From contig WYDT01000006.1 in NCBI GenBank assembly GCA_013122435.1, positions 310,001 through 374,000 of the forward strand: a DNA stretch of 64,000 bases, read 5' to 3'. This document shows, one piece after another, positions 1 to 8,299 of this stretch. Under the pieces are notes generated by a model. It was not told the DNA's origin. It saw nothing but the letters and a program-made list of their open reading frames with translations, and made no database searches. The DNA comes from Chloroflexi bacterium AL-N1 (GTDB taxonomy: Bacteria; Chloroflexota; Chloroflexia; Chloroflexales; Roseiflexaceae). A program made the position numbers and the translations under genes. The first letter of the stretch is position 1, and the number at the start of each line of letters is the position of its first letter.

Positions 1-1291
1 CATGTCCAAGATAAGCATCATACAAACGACGCATCTCAGGAGCAATCCACGTAAATGTATGGATACCATTTGTGATAGAGGCTATCGGGACCTCGTCCTG
101 ACTCTTTTCTGGATATAGCCACTGCCACATACCTCGCGCCACAGAACCGTGCAGTTTACTCACACCATTATGCCGGTCTGAAAATTTCAAAGCCAACACG
201 GTCATAGCAAAAGTTGGACCCCAACTTTGTTGCTGCAAAGCCAGATTCATGAATTCATCACGACTGATACCTAAGTTCGGCCAGTATTGCCAAAAGTATT
301 TTTCGATCATTTGAACGGGAAACGCATCATTTCCAGCAGGAACAGGAGTATGGGTAGTAAATACCGAGTGTGTGCGTACCTTTTCGGCAGCATCGGCAAA
401 ACTCATACCACCTTGGACTAACTCACGTGCAAGTTCAAGTACCAGAAAAGCAGAATGCCCTTCGTTCATGTGCCATACTGTCGGATTCATGCTTAGTTGA
501 CGCAATGCCCGCACACCACCGATACCTAACACAATTTCCTGTGCCACTCGCATCTCTTGATTGCCACCATACAGTCGTGCTGATAATTCACGATCCTGTG
601 GGCTGTTAGGATGAATATCCGTATCCATTAACAACAAAGAAACACGCCCAACCTGAATACGGTAAACCTTTGCATAAATAGTACGGCCAGGCAGTTCAAC
701 CTCGACCACAACCTCACAACCATCTGATGTCAGCGCCGGAGCAGCAGCAATATCGGCAAAGTTCAGTTTATTATAGATGGCTTCTTGCCACCCACTGGGA
801 TCTAATCGTTGACGAAAATACCCCTGTGGATAGATGAAACCAACCGCCACAAACGGCAACCCTAAGTCGCTGGCTTCCTTGACATGATCACCTGCTAACA
901 CACCCAAACCTCCCGAATAGATCGGCAAAGATTCATGGATGCCAAACTCTGCTGAGAAATAGGCAATCATTTCCCCACCAACCTTAGGATATGTCTGTGC
1001 AAACCAAGTATCAGTCGCATTTAGGTACTGATCAAAACTACTGAGTACTTGGTCATACTGATCCAAATATTCCTGGTTGGAAAGCACCGCTTCTAATCGC
1101 TGTTGACGAACATCACGTAAAAAATTCACCGGGTTATGATAGTCCTGTTCCCAAAGATCTGGATCTATCTGACGATACAAATCCTGAGCTTCACTATGCC
1201 AGCTCCACCACAGGTTGTAGGCGAGTTCACGCAGTCGAGCAATCCGTTTCGGGATGGGGGTAAATAGCAGATCCGTACTTATCAAACTCAC
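1..1291 (-). CDS. glgP: Alpha-glucan (glycogen/maltodextrin) phosphorylase, N-terminal part, runs off the window
   Basis: Cytoplasmic GT35 enzyme that releases glucose-1-phosphate from alpha-1,4-glucans. The reading frame is open from the GTG at 1291 to the window edge, about 430 codons. It begins SLISTDLLFTPIPKRI, followed by the typical RELAYNLWWSWH start of the short (TIGR02094-like) phosphorylases. Further on are the glycine-rich YSGGLGVLAGDH segment, WHMNEGHSAFL and THTPVPAGND, all hallmarks of this family. The GTG start is preceded by AGAGAGG eight bases upstream, and no in-frame ATG fits better. The PLP-binding C-terminal half lies outside the window. No sugar-metabolism neighbour is visible on this side. 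Family call is secure; exact substrate (glycogen or maltodextrin) is not decided by sequence alone. Confidence 0.93.
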   Translation of the reverse strand, partial: MSLISTDLLFTPIPKRIARLRELAYNLWWSWHSEAQDLYRQIDPDLWEQDYHNPVNFLRDVRQQRLEAVLSNQEYLDQYDQVLSSFDQYLNATDTWFAQTYPKVGGEMIAYFSAEFGIHESLPIYSGGLGVLAGDHVKEASDLGLPFVAVGFIYPQGYFRQRLDPSGWQEAIYNKLNFADIAAAPALTSDGCEVVVEVELPGRTIYAKVYRIQVGRVSLLLMDTDIHPNSPQDRELSARLYGGNQEMRVAQEIVLGIGGVRALRQLSMNPTVWHMNEGHSAFLVLELARELVQGGMSFADAAEKVRTHSVFTTHTPVPAGNDAFPVQMIEKYFWQYWPNLGISRDEFMNLALQQQSWGPTFAMTVLALKFSDRHNGVSKLHGSVARGMWQWLYPEKSQDEVPIASITNGIHTFTWIAPEMRRLYDAYLGH

Positions 1292-1556
1292 GTATTTAAC
1301 CTCTCTGTACAAGATGAAATTAATGAGAATTTCTATCGGGTATTACTAACGATGAAAACACATAAGTTATGGTGGTCAGCAATGCCGATTACACCTTTGT
1401 TTTCTTCTGTGGCATATTTGACTAAATTTCGGTCCATTTAGATACAGCATTGTACCAGAGAAATGTTATCTGTCCAACCCAACCACACCATATGCTGTAT
1501 GGTATAATAAAAAGGCTAATATCTAATAAATCTGTTTATATTAAGGAACGTTTTAG

Positions 1557-1907
1557 ATGCAAGATTTGTCAACACTATCAACATCATCAGATACACTTGG
1601 TGCACCGTTATCATCCGCACCTGAGAGCCAGAACGAGGCACGACAACGTCTCGCACACACATTCCGTCCCGGGGAACTTGTCTGGTTAGTGCGAGAACAC
1701 TATGATGCCCATTCACTGGCCTGGGATACAGATATCTTACGACAGGGTGCAGAAGGCCGTTGGATGATTCAACGCTATCGGTTTGATGTGCAAGCAGAGG
1801 TCCTCTATTTCCTAGGGGAAAGCTCACTCAATGATGAAGAATTCCGTAAAGCACGCCAAACAAGTGATACCTTCCCAAAGAATCCGCCAGCAGCTACCAC
1901 ATCATAA
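1557..1907 (+). CDS. Small conserved-looking hypothetical protein (116 aa)
   Basis: I do not recognise this family. The N-terminal 35 residues are Ser/Thr/Ala rich and probably disordered. The rest (FRPGELVWLVREHYD to EAEVLYFLGESS-like text) reads as a compact alpha/beta domain rich in Trp, Tyr and acidic residues, with a proline/alanine tail. No signal peptide, membrane segment or cysteine. AAGGAA lies about ten bases before the ATG, and a TATAAT-like hexamer sits near 1503. The gene is followed 69 bases later, on the same strand, by the HisKA-like small protein, so the two may be co-transcribed. The same DNA also holds a 103-codon minus-strand frame, judged spurious because it has no ribosome site. 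Confidence 0.6.
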   Translation: MQDLSTLSTSSDTLGAPLSSAPESQNEARQRLAHTFRPGELVWLVREHYDAHSLAWDTDILRQGAEGRWMIQRYRFDVQAEVLYFLGESSLNDEEFRKARQTSDTFPKNPPAATTS

Positions 1908-1976
1908 TATAATCCTCTGTATGACAGAATATCCTCAAAGCAAATATATAGATACTGCCTTTTACAGGAGACATCC

Positions 1977-2279
1977 ATGGCTGAATCCCAACCTCAACAT
2001 ACACCAAAAGAACCACACCCATGGGCAGATCTTCCGTCTGATAAGGTGTTGGATATTCTCGCATATGAATTGTATGGCCCGATAAGTGTCATTGGAAATG
2101 AGGTTGATCGTTTGTCAAATGGGACTTTTGAAGACGAGGAACTCCCAGAACTTATCGAACAACTTCAGGAGTCAATAAACCAGTTGAGCAAGATAGTTGT
2201 CACACTCAAGCGATATACTAAAGCAGATCCAGATCTTACTACCAACATTATTCCCCCCGCAACACCAAAAGACACATAA
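1977..2279 (+). CDS. Small protein resembling a histidine-kinase dimerisation helix pair, without the histidine
   Basis: A 100-residue cytoplasmic protein. Residues 24-80 look like the two-helix HisKA (DHp) domain: 'ILAYELYGPISVIG' aligns with the H-box pattern HELRTPLTAI, followed by an acidic turn and a second amphipathic helix (LPELIEQLQESINQLSKIV). The phosphorylated His is replaced by Tyr30 and there is no ATPase domain, so it cannot be a kinase by itself. The ATG has GGAG about seven bases upstream. If the resemblance is real it might bind or interfere with a response regulator or a kinase dimer; that is inference. It could also be a simple helical hairpin protein. Confidence 0.6.
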   Translation: MAESQPQHTPKEPHPWADLPSDKVLDILAYELYGPISVIGNEVDRLSNGTFEDEELPELIEQLQESINQLSKIVVTLKRYTKADPDLTTNIIPPATPKDT

Positions 2280-2330
2280 ATAACCTGCTCAAATCACTAT
2301 GGACCGTAACTTGTACTATTGATAGCACGA

Positions 2331-2360
2331 AAAAGCCACATCAGTGTCGATGTGACTTTT
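2331..2360. terminator. Bidirectional hairpin terminator between the 100-aa gene and tRNA-Gly
   Basis: AAAAG-C-CACATC pairs with GATGTG-A-CTTTT around a short loop. On each strand the stem ends in a run of T, so it can stop the plus-strand small genes and the minus-strand tRNA transcript. Confidence 0.75.
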
Positions 2361-2365
2361 GTAGT

Positions 2366-2440
2366 TGGAGCGGGAGACGGGACTCGAACCCGCAACCACC
2401 TGCTTGGGAAGCAGGTGCGCTACCATTGCGCCACTCCCGC
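2366..2440 (-). tRNA. tRNA-Gly (anticodon CCC), CCA encoded
   Basis: Cloverleaf read on the minus strand: acceptor GCGGGAG/CTCCCGC, D-arm GCGC...GCGC with AATGGTA loop, anticodon stem CCTGC/GCAGG with loop TTCCCAA (anticodon CCC), T-arm GCGGG-TTCGAGT-CCCGT, discriminator T and a genomically encoded CCA at 2368-2366. CCC reads GGG codons. A hairpin terminator lies directly downstream. Confidence 0.95.
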
Positions 2441-2523
2441 TCATGTAATTATTATATAATGTAGCAGTTTTCGTCACCGTTGTCAAGAATTCTGCTAGCT
2501 ACCAACACAGCTACACAACACTA

Positions 2524-2865
2524 TTATGGCAGTACAAGGACGCGATCCTCGTGACTCGGTGGCTGTGAAATTACCAGAAATTCAACATCCATGTCCGTCT
2601 CATTAATGACCTGATGTGAGGTTCCTGGTGAAACTTCTATGCCCTGTTGAGCGTGAAGTGATTCTCGTTTACCATTAATCTCTAGTGTCAATATACCCGA
2701 TAACACGAAGAAAAACTGACGAGATGTCCGATGGAAATGTTGCACTTCAGATGTTCCCGCTGCCATACGCTCGTGGATAATACTCAGCTCTGAATTTTTC
2801 ACAAGATGCCACCCATCACAACCAGCACCCCATACATAATGTTCTGCATTTCCTTTATTAATCAT
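2524..2865 (-). CDS. Small single-domain cupin protein
   Basis: A 113-residue protein with one cupin barrel. Motif 1 is [21 protein letters not shown]: both metal-binding His are present, but the usual Glu of HxHx(3,4)E is Gln. Motif 2 is [14 protein letters not shown], with its His. So a metal site with three His is plausible; the substrate is unknown. Related stand-alone cupins include sugar-phosphate or small-molecule binding proteins. Its ATG overlaps the proA stop (ATGA), so it is translationally coupled to proA on the minus strand and is the last gene before the tRNA terminator. Confidence 0.8.
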   Translation of the reverse strand: MINKGNAEHYVWGAGCDGWHLVKNSELSIIHERMAAGTSEVQHFHRTSRQFFFVLSGILTLEINGKRESLHAQQGIEVSPGTSHQVINETDMDVEFLVISQPPSHEDRVLVLP

Positions 2866-4130
2866 GGTCTTACATGTCCATTTCCTTCAATGACCCACTT
2901 GTAGGTTGTCAACTCACGTAATGCCATGGGTCCACGCACATGCAACTTTTGAGTGCTTATAGCAATTTCTGCGCCCATTCCCATCTGGGCGCCATCGTTA
3001 AATCGTGTAGACGCATTGACTAAAACGACTGATGAGTCCACAGATCGTACAAACATCTCTGCACTCTCCCGATCTTTGGTCAGGATAGCCTCTGAATGAC
3101 CAGTGCTATACTGTGCAATGTGCTCGAGCGCCATTTCCAGACTATCAACAACCCGAATTGACAACACCAGGGCCAAAAATTCTGTTCCAAAATCATCTGC
3201 TTGTGCTGGCACAACATGTTTATTATGAATACCAGCAGCCTGCAGCAATGCCAAGCTCTCTTCATCTCCCCGCAATTCAACGTCACTTATAAGTAGTTCT
3301 TCTGCTACAGCAGGAAGCGTTGTCGCAGCAACAGCGCGGTGTACCAAAAGTGTGTCAAGCGCATTACAAACACTGGGGCGCTGAACCTTGGCGTTATGGA
3401 CAATGGGTACAACCATATTAAGATCTGCCGCTTGATCCACATAAATATGGCACACACCTATCCCACCCGTAATAACTGGAATAGTGGCATGTTCCCGGCA
3501 GAATTGATGAAGTCCTGCGCCACCACGCGGAATGATCACATCAACATATGTATCAAGACGCAATAGCTTTTCCACTAGGGCACGATCAGGGTCATCAATT
3601 ACTTGAATGGCGTGAGAAGGGACACCTGCGCTCTGTAACGCCTCCTGAAGAACTGTACCAAGTATGGCACAAGAATGTTTAATCTCTTTCCCCCCACGCA
3701 AAATAGCGGCGTTTCCAGACTTGAGGCACAGGGTAGCTACATCGACTGTTACATTTGGTCGTGCCTCATAGACCACTCCTATTACACCAAATGGAGTTCG
3801 TCGTTTATGCATATGCAAACCATTTGGTAATATCGTAGCATCATATACTTCGCCAGTTGGATCAGGGAGTTGCATAACGTTACGAACATCTTCAGCGATA
3901 TGCGCTAAACGCGACTTTGTCAGTAACATACGATCAAGCAATGCATCAGAAAGACCTGCTACACGCCCCTCTTCGATATCTTTCTCGTTTGCCTGAAGAA
4001 TAGCATCGGTATACGCAAGCAAAACATCTGCTATCGTATCAAGCGCTCTATTCTTCTGATCCATCGATACTTGTATCAACACACGAGAAGCTGTACGTGC
4101 CTGCAATCCGATCTGCTCCATGTCCAGCAT
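2862..4130 (-). CDS. proA: Gamma-glutamyl phosphate reductase (proline synthesis)
   Basis: NADPH-dependent reduction of glutamyl-5-phosphate to glutamate-5-semialdehyde, second step of proline synthesis, cytoplasmic. 422 residues, the usual family length. Visible landmarks include [61 protein letters not shown] (in most homologues the last part is GxCHxYVD), the catalytic Cys region [16 protein letters not shown], and the C-terminal [18 protein letters not shown] and [14 protein letters not shown] stands eight bases before the ATG. It follows proB after a 231-base spacer that contains a TTTAGTC/GACTAAA hairpin (4202-4225) and a TATACT hexamer, so it may have its own promoter as well as read-through from proB. 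Confidence 0.97.
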   Translation of the reverse strand: MLDMEQIGLQARTASRVLIQVSMDQKNRALDTIADVLLAYTDAILQANEKDIEEGRVAGLSDALLDRMLLTKSRLAHIAEDVRNVMQLPDPTGEVYDATILPNGLHMHKRRTPFGVIGVVYEARPNVTVDVATLCLKSGNAAILRGGKEIKHSCAILGTVLQEALQSAGVPSHAIQVIDDPDRALVEKLLRLDTYVDVIIPRGGAGLHQFCREHATIPVITGGIGVCHIYVDQAADLNMVVPIVHNAKVQRPSVCNALDTLLVHRAVAATTLPAVAEELLISDVELRGDEESLALLQAAGIHNKHVVPAQADDFGTEFLALVLSIRVVDSLEMALEHIAQYSTGHSEAILTKDRESAEMFVRSVDSSVVLVNASTRFNDGAQMGMGAEIAISTQKLHVRGPMALRELTTYKWVIEGNGHVRP

Positions 4131-4361
4131 GCCACTTGCTCCCTTAGACTTCCCTACGTTTAGTATAAAATATAGAGCGCCCTATTTCGCTATATCTCAG
4201 GTTTAGTCATATCCCAAAGACTAAAAGTATGGCTTTATTTAGACTTAAAACTGATGTAATGACTAACAAAATACATCACGGTGTCACATGTCTGTAAAAT
4301 AAGCTAGGAATTTTGCTACCTGTTAGTGTTTACACAGCATAACATAATTGCGAGCTAAAAT

Positions 4362-5486
4362 CTACAGTATCACCATATCATCTCGATGTACGATTTCAGG
4401 ACCATAGTGATAGCCCAGGATATCGGCAATCTGCGTCGACTGTAACCCTTTGATCAATTGCAGATCGGATGAATTGTAGCGAACTAAACCACGTGCAATT
4501 TCTCGCCTGGTTTTGCTATAAATGCGAACTGTTTGACCTCGCCCAAACTCACCCTCAATAGCCATAATACCAGCGGAAAGCAGGCTTTTGCCACTACCAG
4601 TGAGCGCATCCGTGGCACCGTCATCAATAACAATACAACTGTGCCGAACCGTTTCTGCTAAAATCCAGCGCTTCCGGCTTTCTAATGAGGTAGTCGTTGG
4701 AAAAAAACGGGTGCCAAGTTGCTCTCCCTGCAACACACGACGAATAATATCTGGCTCATACCCACTGGCTATCACAACTGCGATACCACTTCGTGTTGCC
4801 AGATCAGCCGCCTGGATCTTGGTAAACATGCCACCTGTACCACGCGTATTGCTATCTCCAGCTAATGCATAGGTAACCTCGGTGATTTTGGGTATTTCAG
4901 GAATACGTTGGGCTTGTGGATTACACCGAGGATCATCTGTATACACACCATCAACATCGCTGAGAATGAGTAGGAGATCGGCATCTAGCAGATTAGCAAC
5001 AAGCGCAGACAACATATCATTATCACCGACACGCATTGTATTGACGGCCACCACATCATTTTCATTAATAATGGGCAGTACCTGATGAGCCAAACACGCC
5101 TGAAGGGTATTACGAGCATTCAGATAGCGATAGCGGTCACGCAAATCATCGCGAGTAAGCAGCGTTTGTGCCACAGGAATGCTGTAAAGATCAAATATTT
5201 GACCATACAGATGCATCAACCGACTTTGTCCAACCGCAGCCAGGAGTTGCCTGAGTGGCATATCACGCCGACGTGGCGGAAATTGTAGTTGCTCCCGACC
5301 AGCCGCTACTGCACCAGAACTGACTAGGATAACATCGATTCCCTGATCCCGTGCCGCCGCAATTTGCCGCACCAATTCAACAATCCGAGGGCGATTAAGA
5401 TAATCCGAACCCCCGGTCAATACATTGGTCCCAAGTTTCACAATGAAACGGCGCACGCCGGCGCCGTTCAGGTTCATGTTACTCAT
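4362..5486 (-). CDS. proB: Glutamate 5-kinase with C-terminal PUA domain (proline synthesis)
   Basis: ATP-dependent phosphorylation of glutamate, the committed and usually proline-inhibited step. 374 residues: amino-acid kinase domain (about 10-265) with VKLGTNVLTGG, VSSGAVAAGREQL, LLTRDDLRDRYRYLNARNTL, PIINENDVVAVNTMRVGDNDMLSALVANLLDADLL and GTGGMFTKIQAADLATRSGI-type segments, then a PUA domain (about 285-374: GSGKSLLSAGIMAIEG, ARGLVRYNSSDL). PUA is typical of the long bacterial form. No strong Shine-Dalgarno precedes ATG 5486; a second Met three codons on is an alternative start. The response regulator ends 31 bases upstream, so proB is probably in the same transcript. Confidence 0.97.
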   Translation of the reverse strand: MSNMNLNGAGVRRFIVKLGTNVLTGGSDYLNRPRIVELVRQIAAARDQGIDVILVSSGAVAAGREQLQFPPRRRDMPLRQLLAAVGQSRLMHLYGQIFDLYSIPVAQTLLTRDDLRDRYRYLNARNTLQACLAHQVLPIINENDVVAVNTMRVGDNDMLSALVANLLDADLLLILSDVDGVYTDDPRCNPQAQRIPEIPKITEVTYALAGDSNTRGTGGMFTKIQAADLATRSGIAVVIASGYEPDIIRRVLQGEQLGTRFFPTTTSLESRKRWILAETVRHSCIVIDDGATDALTGSGKSLLSAGIMAIEGEFGRGQTVRIYSKTRREIARGLVRYNSSDLQLIKGLQSTQIADILGYHYGPEIVHRDDMVIL

Positions 5487-5517
5487 TTTAGCAAGAAACG
5501 TTTATCAAATCTCTGCT

Positions 5518-6198
5518 TTAAGGAGCCAAGCGGTACCCTACGCCCCATTCAGTCTGGAGCAATTTAGGATCACGTGGGTTTTGTTCGAGCTTGCGACGTA
5601 AGTGCCAGACATAAACCTTCAGATAGTCATTATCTTTGGTATATTCCTGACCCCAGACACCTTGCAACAATGTCTCATGACTCATAACGGTGCCAGCACC
5701 CTCGGCGAGCATAAGCAAAAGGTCATATTCAATAGGCGTAAGATCGACTGATTCCTCACGTACAAGCACTTCACGCTTCTGTCTATCAATAGTAATTTCG
5801 CCCTTACCTGCTGACAATGGGCGATTCGGTGATGGGACACGACGCAATAATGCACGCACACGCGCAATCAGCTCATCCATATTGAATGGCTTCAACAAGT
5901 AATCATCAGCACCACTCTCAAGACCAGTAACAATATCTTTGCTTTGTACTTTGGCCGTCAACATTAAGACTGGTAGCTGCGAAAACTCACGCAACTTGCG
6001 ACACATCTCCCAACCATCCATTTCGGGCATCATCACATCCAAAATAACCAAATCCGGATGTTCCTCGCGGACAAGTTCAAGTCCTTCAATACCATTGCCA
6101 GCTTGAACAACACCAAAACCTTCATGTTCCAACTTGATTCGGACAAGTTCTCGCAAACCCGGTTCGTCATCTACAATGAGAATTCTGCGCTGATCCAT
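5518..6198 (-). CDS. OmpR/PhoB-family response regulator
   Basis: 226 residues. Receiver domain 1-120: acidic pair IVDDE, phosphoacceptor Asp in PDLVILDVMMPEMDGWE, Thr in LMLTAK and Lys in LLKPFN are all present, so it should be phosphorylated normally. The C-terminal winged-helix DNA-binding domain (about 130-226) ends LLQTEWGVGYRLAP, the classic OmpR wing. GAGG lies seven bases before the ATG. No kinase is adjacent; the nearest is the sensor kinase at 14.7-16.3 kb. It sits 19 bases after the J/thioredoxin gene and before proB, so it may be expressed with the cytochrome maturation genes. Target unknown. Confidence 0.95.
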   Translation of the reverse strand: MDQRRILIVDDEPGLRELVRIKLEHEGFGVVQAGNGIEGLELVREEHPDLVILDVMMPEMDGWEMCRKLREFSQLPVLMLTAKVQSKDIVTGLESGADDYLLKPFNMDELIARVRALLRRVPSPNRPLSAGKGEITIDRQKREVLVREESVDLTPIEYDLLLMLAEGAGTVMSHETLLQGVWGQEYTKDNDYLKVYVWHLRRKLEQNPRDPKLLQTEWGVGYRLAP

Positions 6199-6217
6199 GT
6201 TTCAACCTCGCTCTGCT

Positions 6218-7057
6218 TCAGCGCAGGGTGGCTGCCTCTCGCTGAAGTTCCATAAAAATGTGTTCAATTCCTTCACTCGAAATAACACTAAAGGCCCTAT
6301 ATCTTTCAGTGCCATCCTGATCTATAAAAATCGTTGTTGGCAATAAATGAATTTGATACTCCTGGCCAACCTTATTTTGCTCGTCGATGATCACCGGATA
6401 GGTAACACCATAATTATCGACAAACTCCTGGACATCTTCTATCCCAGCGACACCTCCTCGTTCATTCTGACGTACATTTACCCCTAACACTACAAATCCC
6501 TGATCTGCCAGTTTTTGATACGTCTCCTGGATAGTTGGCGTTTCTTCACGACAAGGAGCACAACTGGAATACCAAAAGTTCAACATCACAATTTGCCCCT
6601 GATAATCGCTCAACTGTACTGGTTGACCATCCAGATCAAGCAACGTAAAATCAGGTGCCGGACGTGACACCTCAGCAAATTGTGTGTCGCCAGAGACACT
6701 GGAGCGATTCGCAACAACCCACACACCTGCAATAAGTAAAAGACCTAACAGGACTCCCCCGACCGCCATCAGCACTTCCTGCTTTTGTAAACGAGTATAA
6801 TCTCGATCAACAGTTTTCGGTTCCGTTGAAGTAATATTCATATGGTGATCATACCTACGACGTTGCATTGTATCAGATAGGATCTGGAAAGCTTCGTCCA
6901 AGACACGTACTCGTTCAGTAGCAATAGATCGAAATTCTTCATCAAGCTCAGATACGTGATCAATATCATATTGATCTCGGCGTTGTTGATAAGCGTCAGT
7001 TATCTCTTCATGCGTTGCGTTGGGCTCAACTCCTAGTAATGAGTAATACGTCTCCAT
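6218..7057 (-). CDS. Membrane-anchored CcmG/ResA-like thioredoxin with N-terminal degenerate J domain
   Basis: 279 residues. Residues 1-72 have the J-domain pattern (YYSLLGVEPNATHEEITDAY, then LDEAFQILSDTMQRRRYD), but the HPD tripeptide that activates DnaK is YDI (30-32). One membrane helix follows at about 95-117. The outside part (130-279) is a TlpA/ResA/CcmG-type thioredoxin: APDFTLLDLDGQPVQLSDY, FWYSSCAPCREETP with active Cys166 and Cys169, and a cis-Pro LLPTTIFI. Family knowledge: such proteins reduce apocytochrome c or CcmE/H disulphides on the outer face of the membrane. Position in the ccm run makes it the likely CcmG. The J part would lie in the cytoplasm. Fusion to a dead J domain is unusual. 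Confidence 0.88.
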   Translation of the reverse strand: METYYSLLGVEPNATHEEITDAYQQRRDQYDIDHVSELDEEFRSIATERVRVLDEAFQILSDTMQRRRYDHHMNITSTEPKTVDRDYTRLQKQEVLMAVGGVLLGLLLIAGVWVVANRSSVSGDTQFAEVSRPAPDFTLLDLDGQPVQLSDYQGQIVMLNFWYSSCAPCREETPTIQETYQKLADQGFVVLGVNVRQNERGGVAGIEDVQEFVDNYGVTYPVIIDEQNKVGQEYQIHLLPTTIFIDQDGTERYRAFSVISSEGIEHIFMELQREAATLR

Positions 7058-7178
7058 GAAACTATAGCCCCTACTAGAATAAACGCAGATTTTTACTATT
7101 TTAACATATCTAAAGACGAGATGTATAGCCCATCGTGGAAAATTCTTTGATCAGGGACGTGCGAAATCCCCAAAATCC

Positions 7179-8216
7179 CTACTCTTTTTCATATTGAAGT
7201 ATAAGTTGTTGCGCTTGAATAGCAAAAGGGGAGTCATTCGGAGCAAGCTGTGTAATCTGTTGCAAGTACGTCAGTGCTTCTGCGGTTTTTGGTGGTTGGT
7301 CACTCAGCAAACATTGCGTGAGGCTCCACAACGACCGCACATTTTGAGAGTCACGCTCTACTGCTAATCGTGCTTCTGCTATTCCACTTTCAATAAACTC
7401 CCTATCACCTGTCCCTGCACCATAGAAACACGCACTCTCACCTAAAGTGGCCCGTACACGATGGTTATCTGGTTCCAAGGCCAACACCTGGCTATATACT
7501 TCTGTCACTTCCAGCCAGCGTGGCAATCGTTCCTGATACACACCACTATCAGGTGCATTTTCACGGATAATTTCGATGCTATCGTACAGCAAATCGCCAT
7601 ATGCCAATAACACTTCTACATCATCCGGGTTCTGAAGTGCCATAGCACGCGCCTGTTGAACCTGTTCTTCAAGCATATCAAGCGGTGAGAGGGTTGGTAC
7701 TAGGGGGGGGGCACCAAGCGATGCACGAAGCCCTGCTTCTCCGGTAAATAACAAACTAACACCCACAATACTAAAAATAACAGCCACAATACCCACTGGC
7801 ACAGCCCAGTGCGGCACCTTTTGTGGCACAGTTCTGCCGCTAGGAGTGTGTATTGGTTGTGCATTAAATTCACGTGAACGCTCAGTTCGATTTGCTGGAG
7901 GGAGTGGTCGGTAGTCCCATTCTGTCTCAGCCGTGGTTGATGGAGGTACAGAAGGAGCTTTCTTTGGGACCGCATCTTCAGACCTAAAGAGCATTTGTTC
8001 ATCATATGCCTTACGACGAAGAGGATCTGAAAGAACAGCATATGCCTGATCGATTTGCTCACGTTTTTGACGTGCTAACTGGACCAGTTCTTCAGCGACC
8101 CCTACAAGTTTCGCCGGATCGTAACGCCCACATAAGCGCTCGTATGCGGCTACAATAGCATCGTCGTCAACACGTGGATGGACCTGTAAAACTTCATAAT
8201 AATCTTGAGATGTCAT
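7179..8216 (-). CDS. Membrane protein: degenerate J domain, one TM helix, extracytoplasmic TPRs (CcmI/CcmH-like role proposed)
   Basis: 345 residues from the ATG at 8216, which gives the natural J-domain start MTSQDYYEVLQVHP; a longer frame begins at TTG 8240. Residues 1-75 are J-like (EQIDQAYAVLSDPLRRKAYDE), but HPD is replaced by YDP (32-34). A proline-rich linker follows, then a membrane helix at about 137-158. The C-terminal half is helical with TPR character (NPDDVEVLLAYGDLLYD, ALEPDNHRVRATLGE, VERDSQNVRSLWSL, LAPNDSPFAIQA). In classical system I, CcmI/CcmH carries the TPRs that hold apocytochrome c; this gene lies immediately after ccmF, so the same job is likely. The paired J-like domain in the next gene suggests both proteins contact a common cytoplasmic partner. 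Confidence 0.82.
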   Translation of the reverse strand: MTSQDYYEVLQVHPRVDDDAIVAAYERLCGRYDPAKLVGVAEELVQLARQKREQIDQAYAVLSDPLRRKAYDEQMLFRSEDAVPKKAPSVPPSTTAETEWDYRPLPPANRTERSREFNAQPIHTPSGRTVPQKVPHWAVPVGIVAVIFSIVGVSLLFTGEAGLRASLGAPPLVPTLSPLDMLEEQVQQARAMALQNPDDVEVLLAYGDLLYDSIEIIRENAPDSGVYQERLPRWLEVTEVYSQVLALEPDNHRVRATLGESACFYGAGTGDREFIESGIAEARLAVERDSQNVRSLWSLTQCLLSDQPPKTAEALTYLQQITQLAPNDSPFAIQAQQLILQYEKE

Positions 8217-8299
8217 TATCTTATTAAATAGCACCCCCAAACCACATATCTATACTGTAGTTCGAGAGCGCATAATTAGTATACTTTTACCAACGTCCC

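Noticed and set aside
1516..1827. 103-codon minus-strand frame over the small gene at 1557
   Set aside because: No ribosome site; the plus-strand frame has one and a candidate -10.
4131..4361. Possible riboswitch before proA
   Set aside because: Only a 7-bp hairpin is visible; no known riboswitch core could be recognised.
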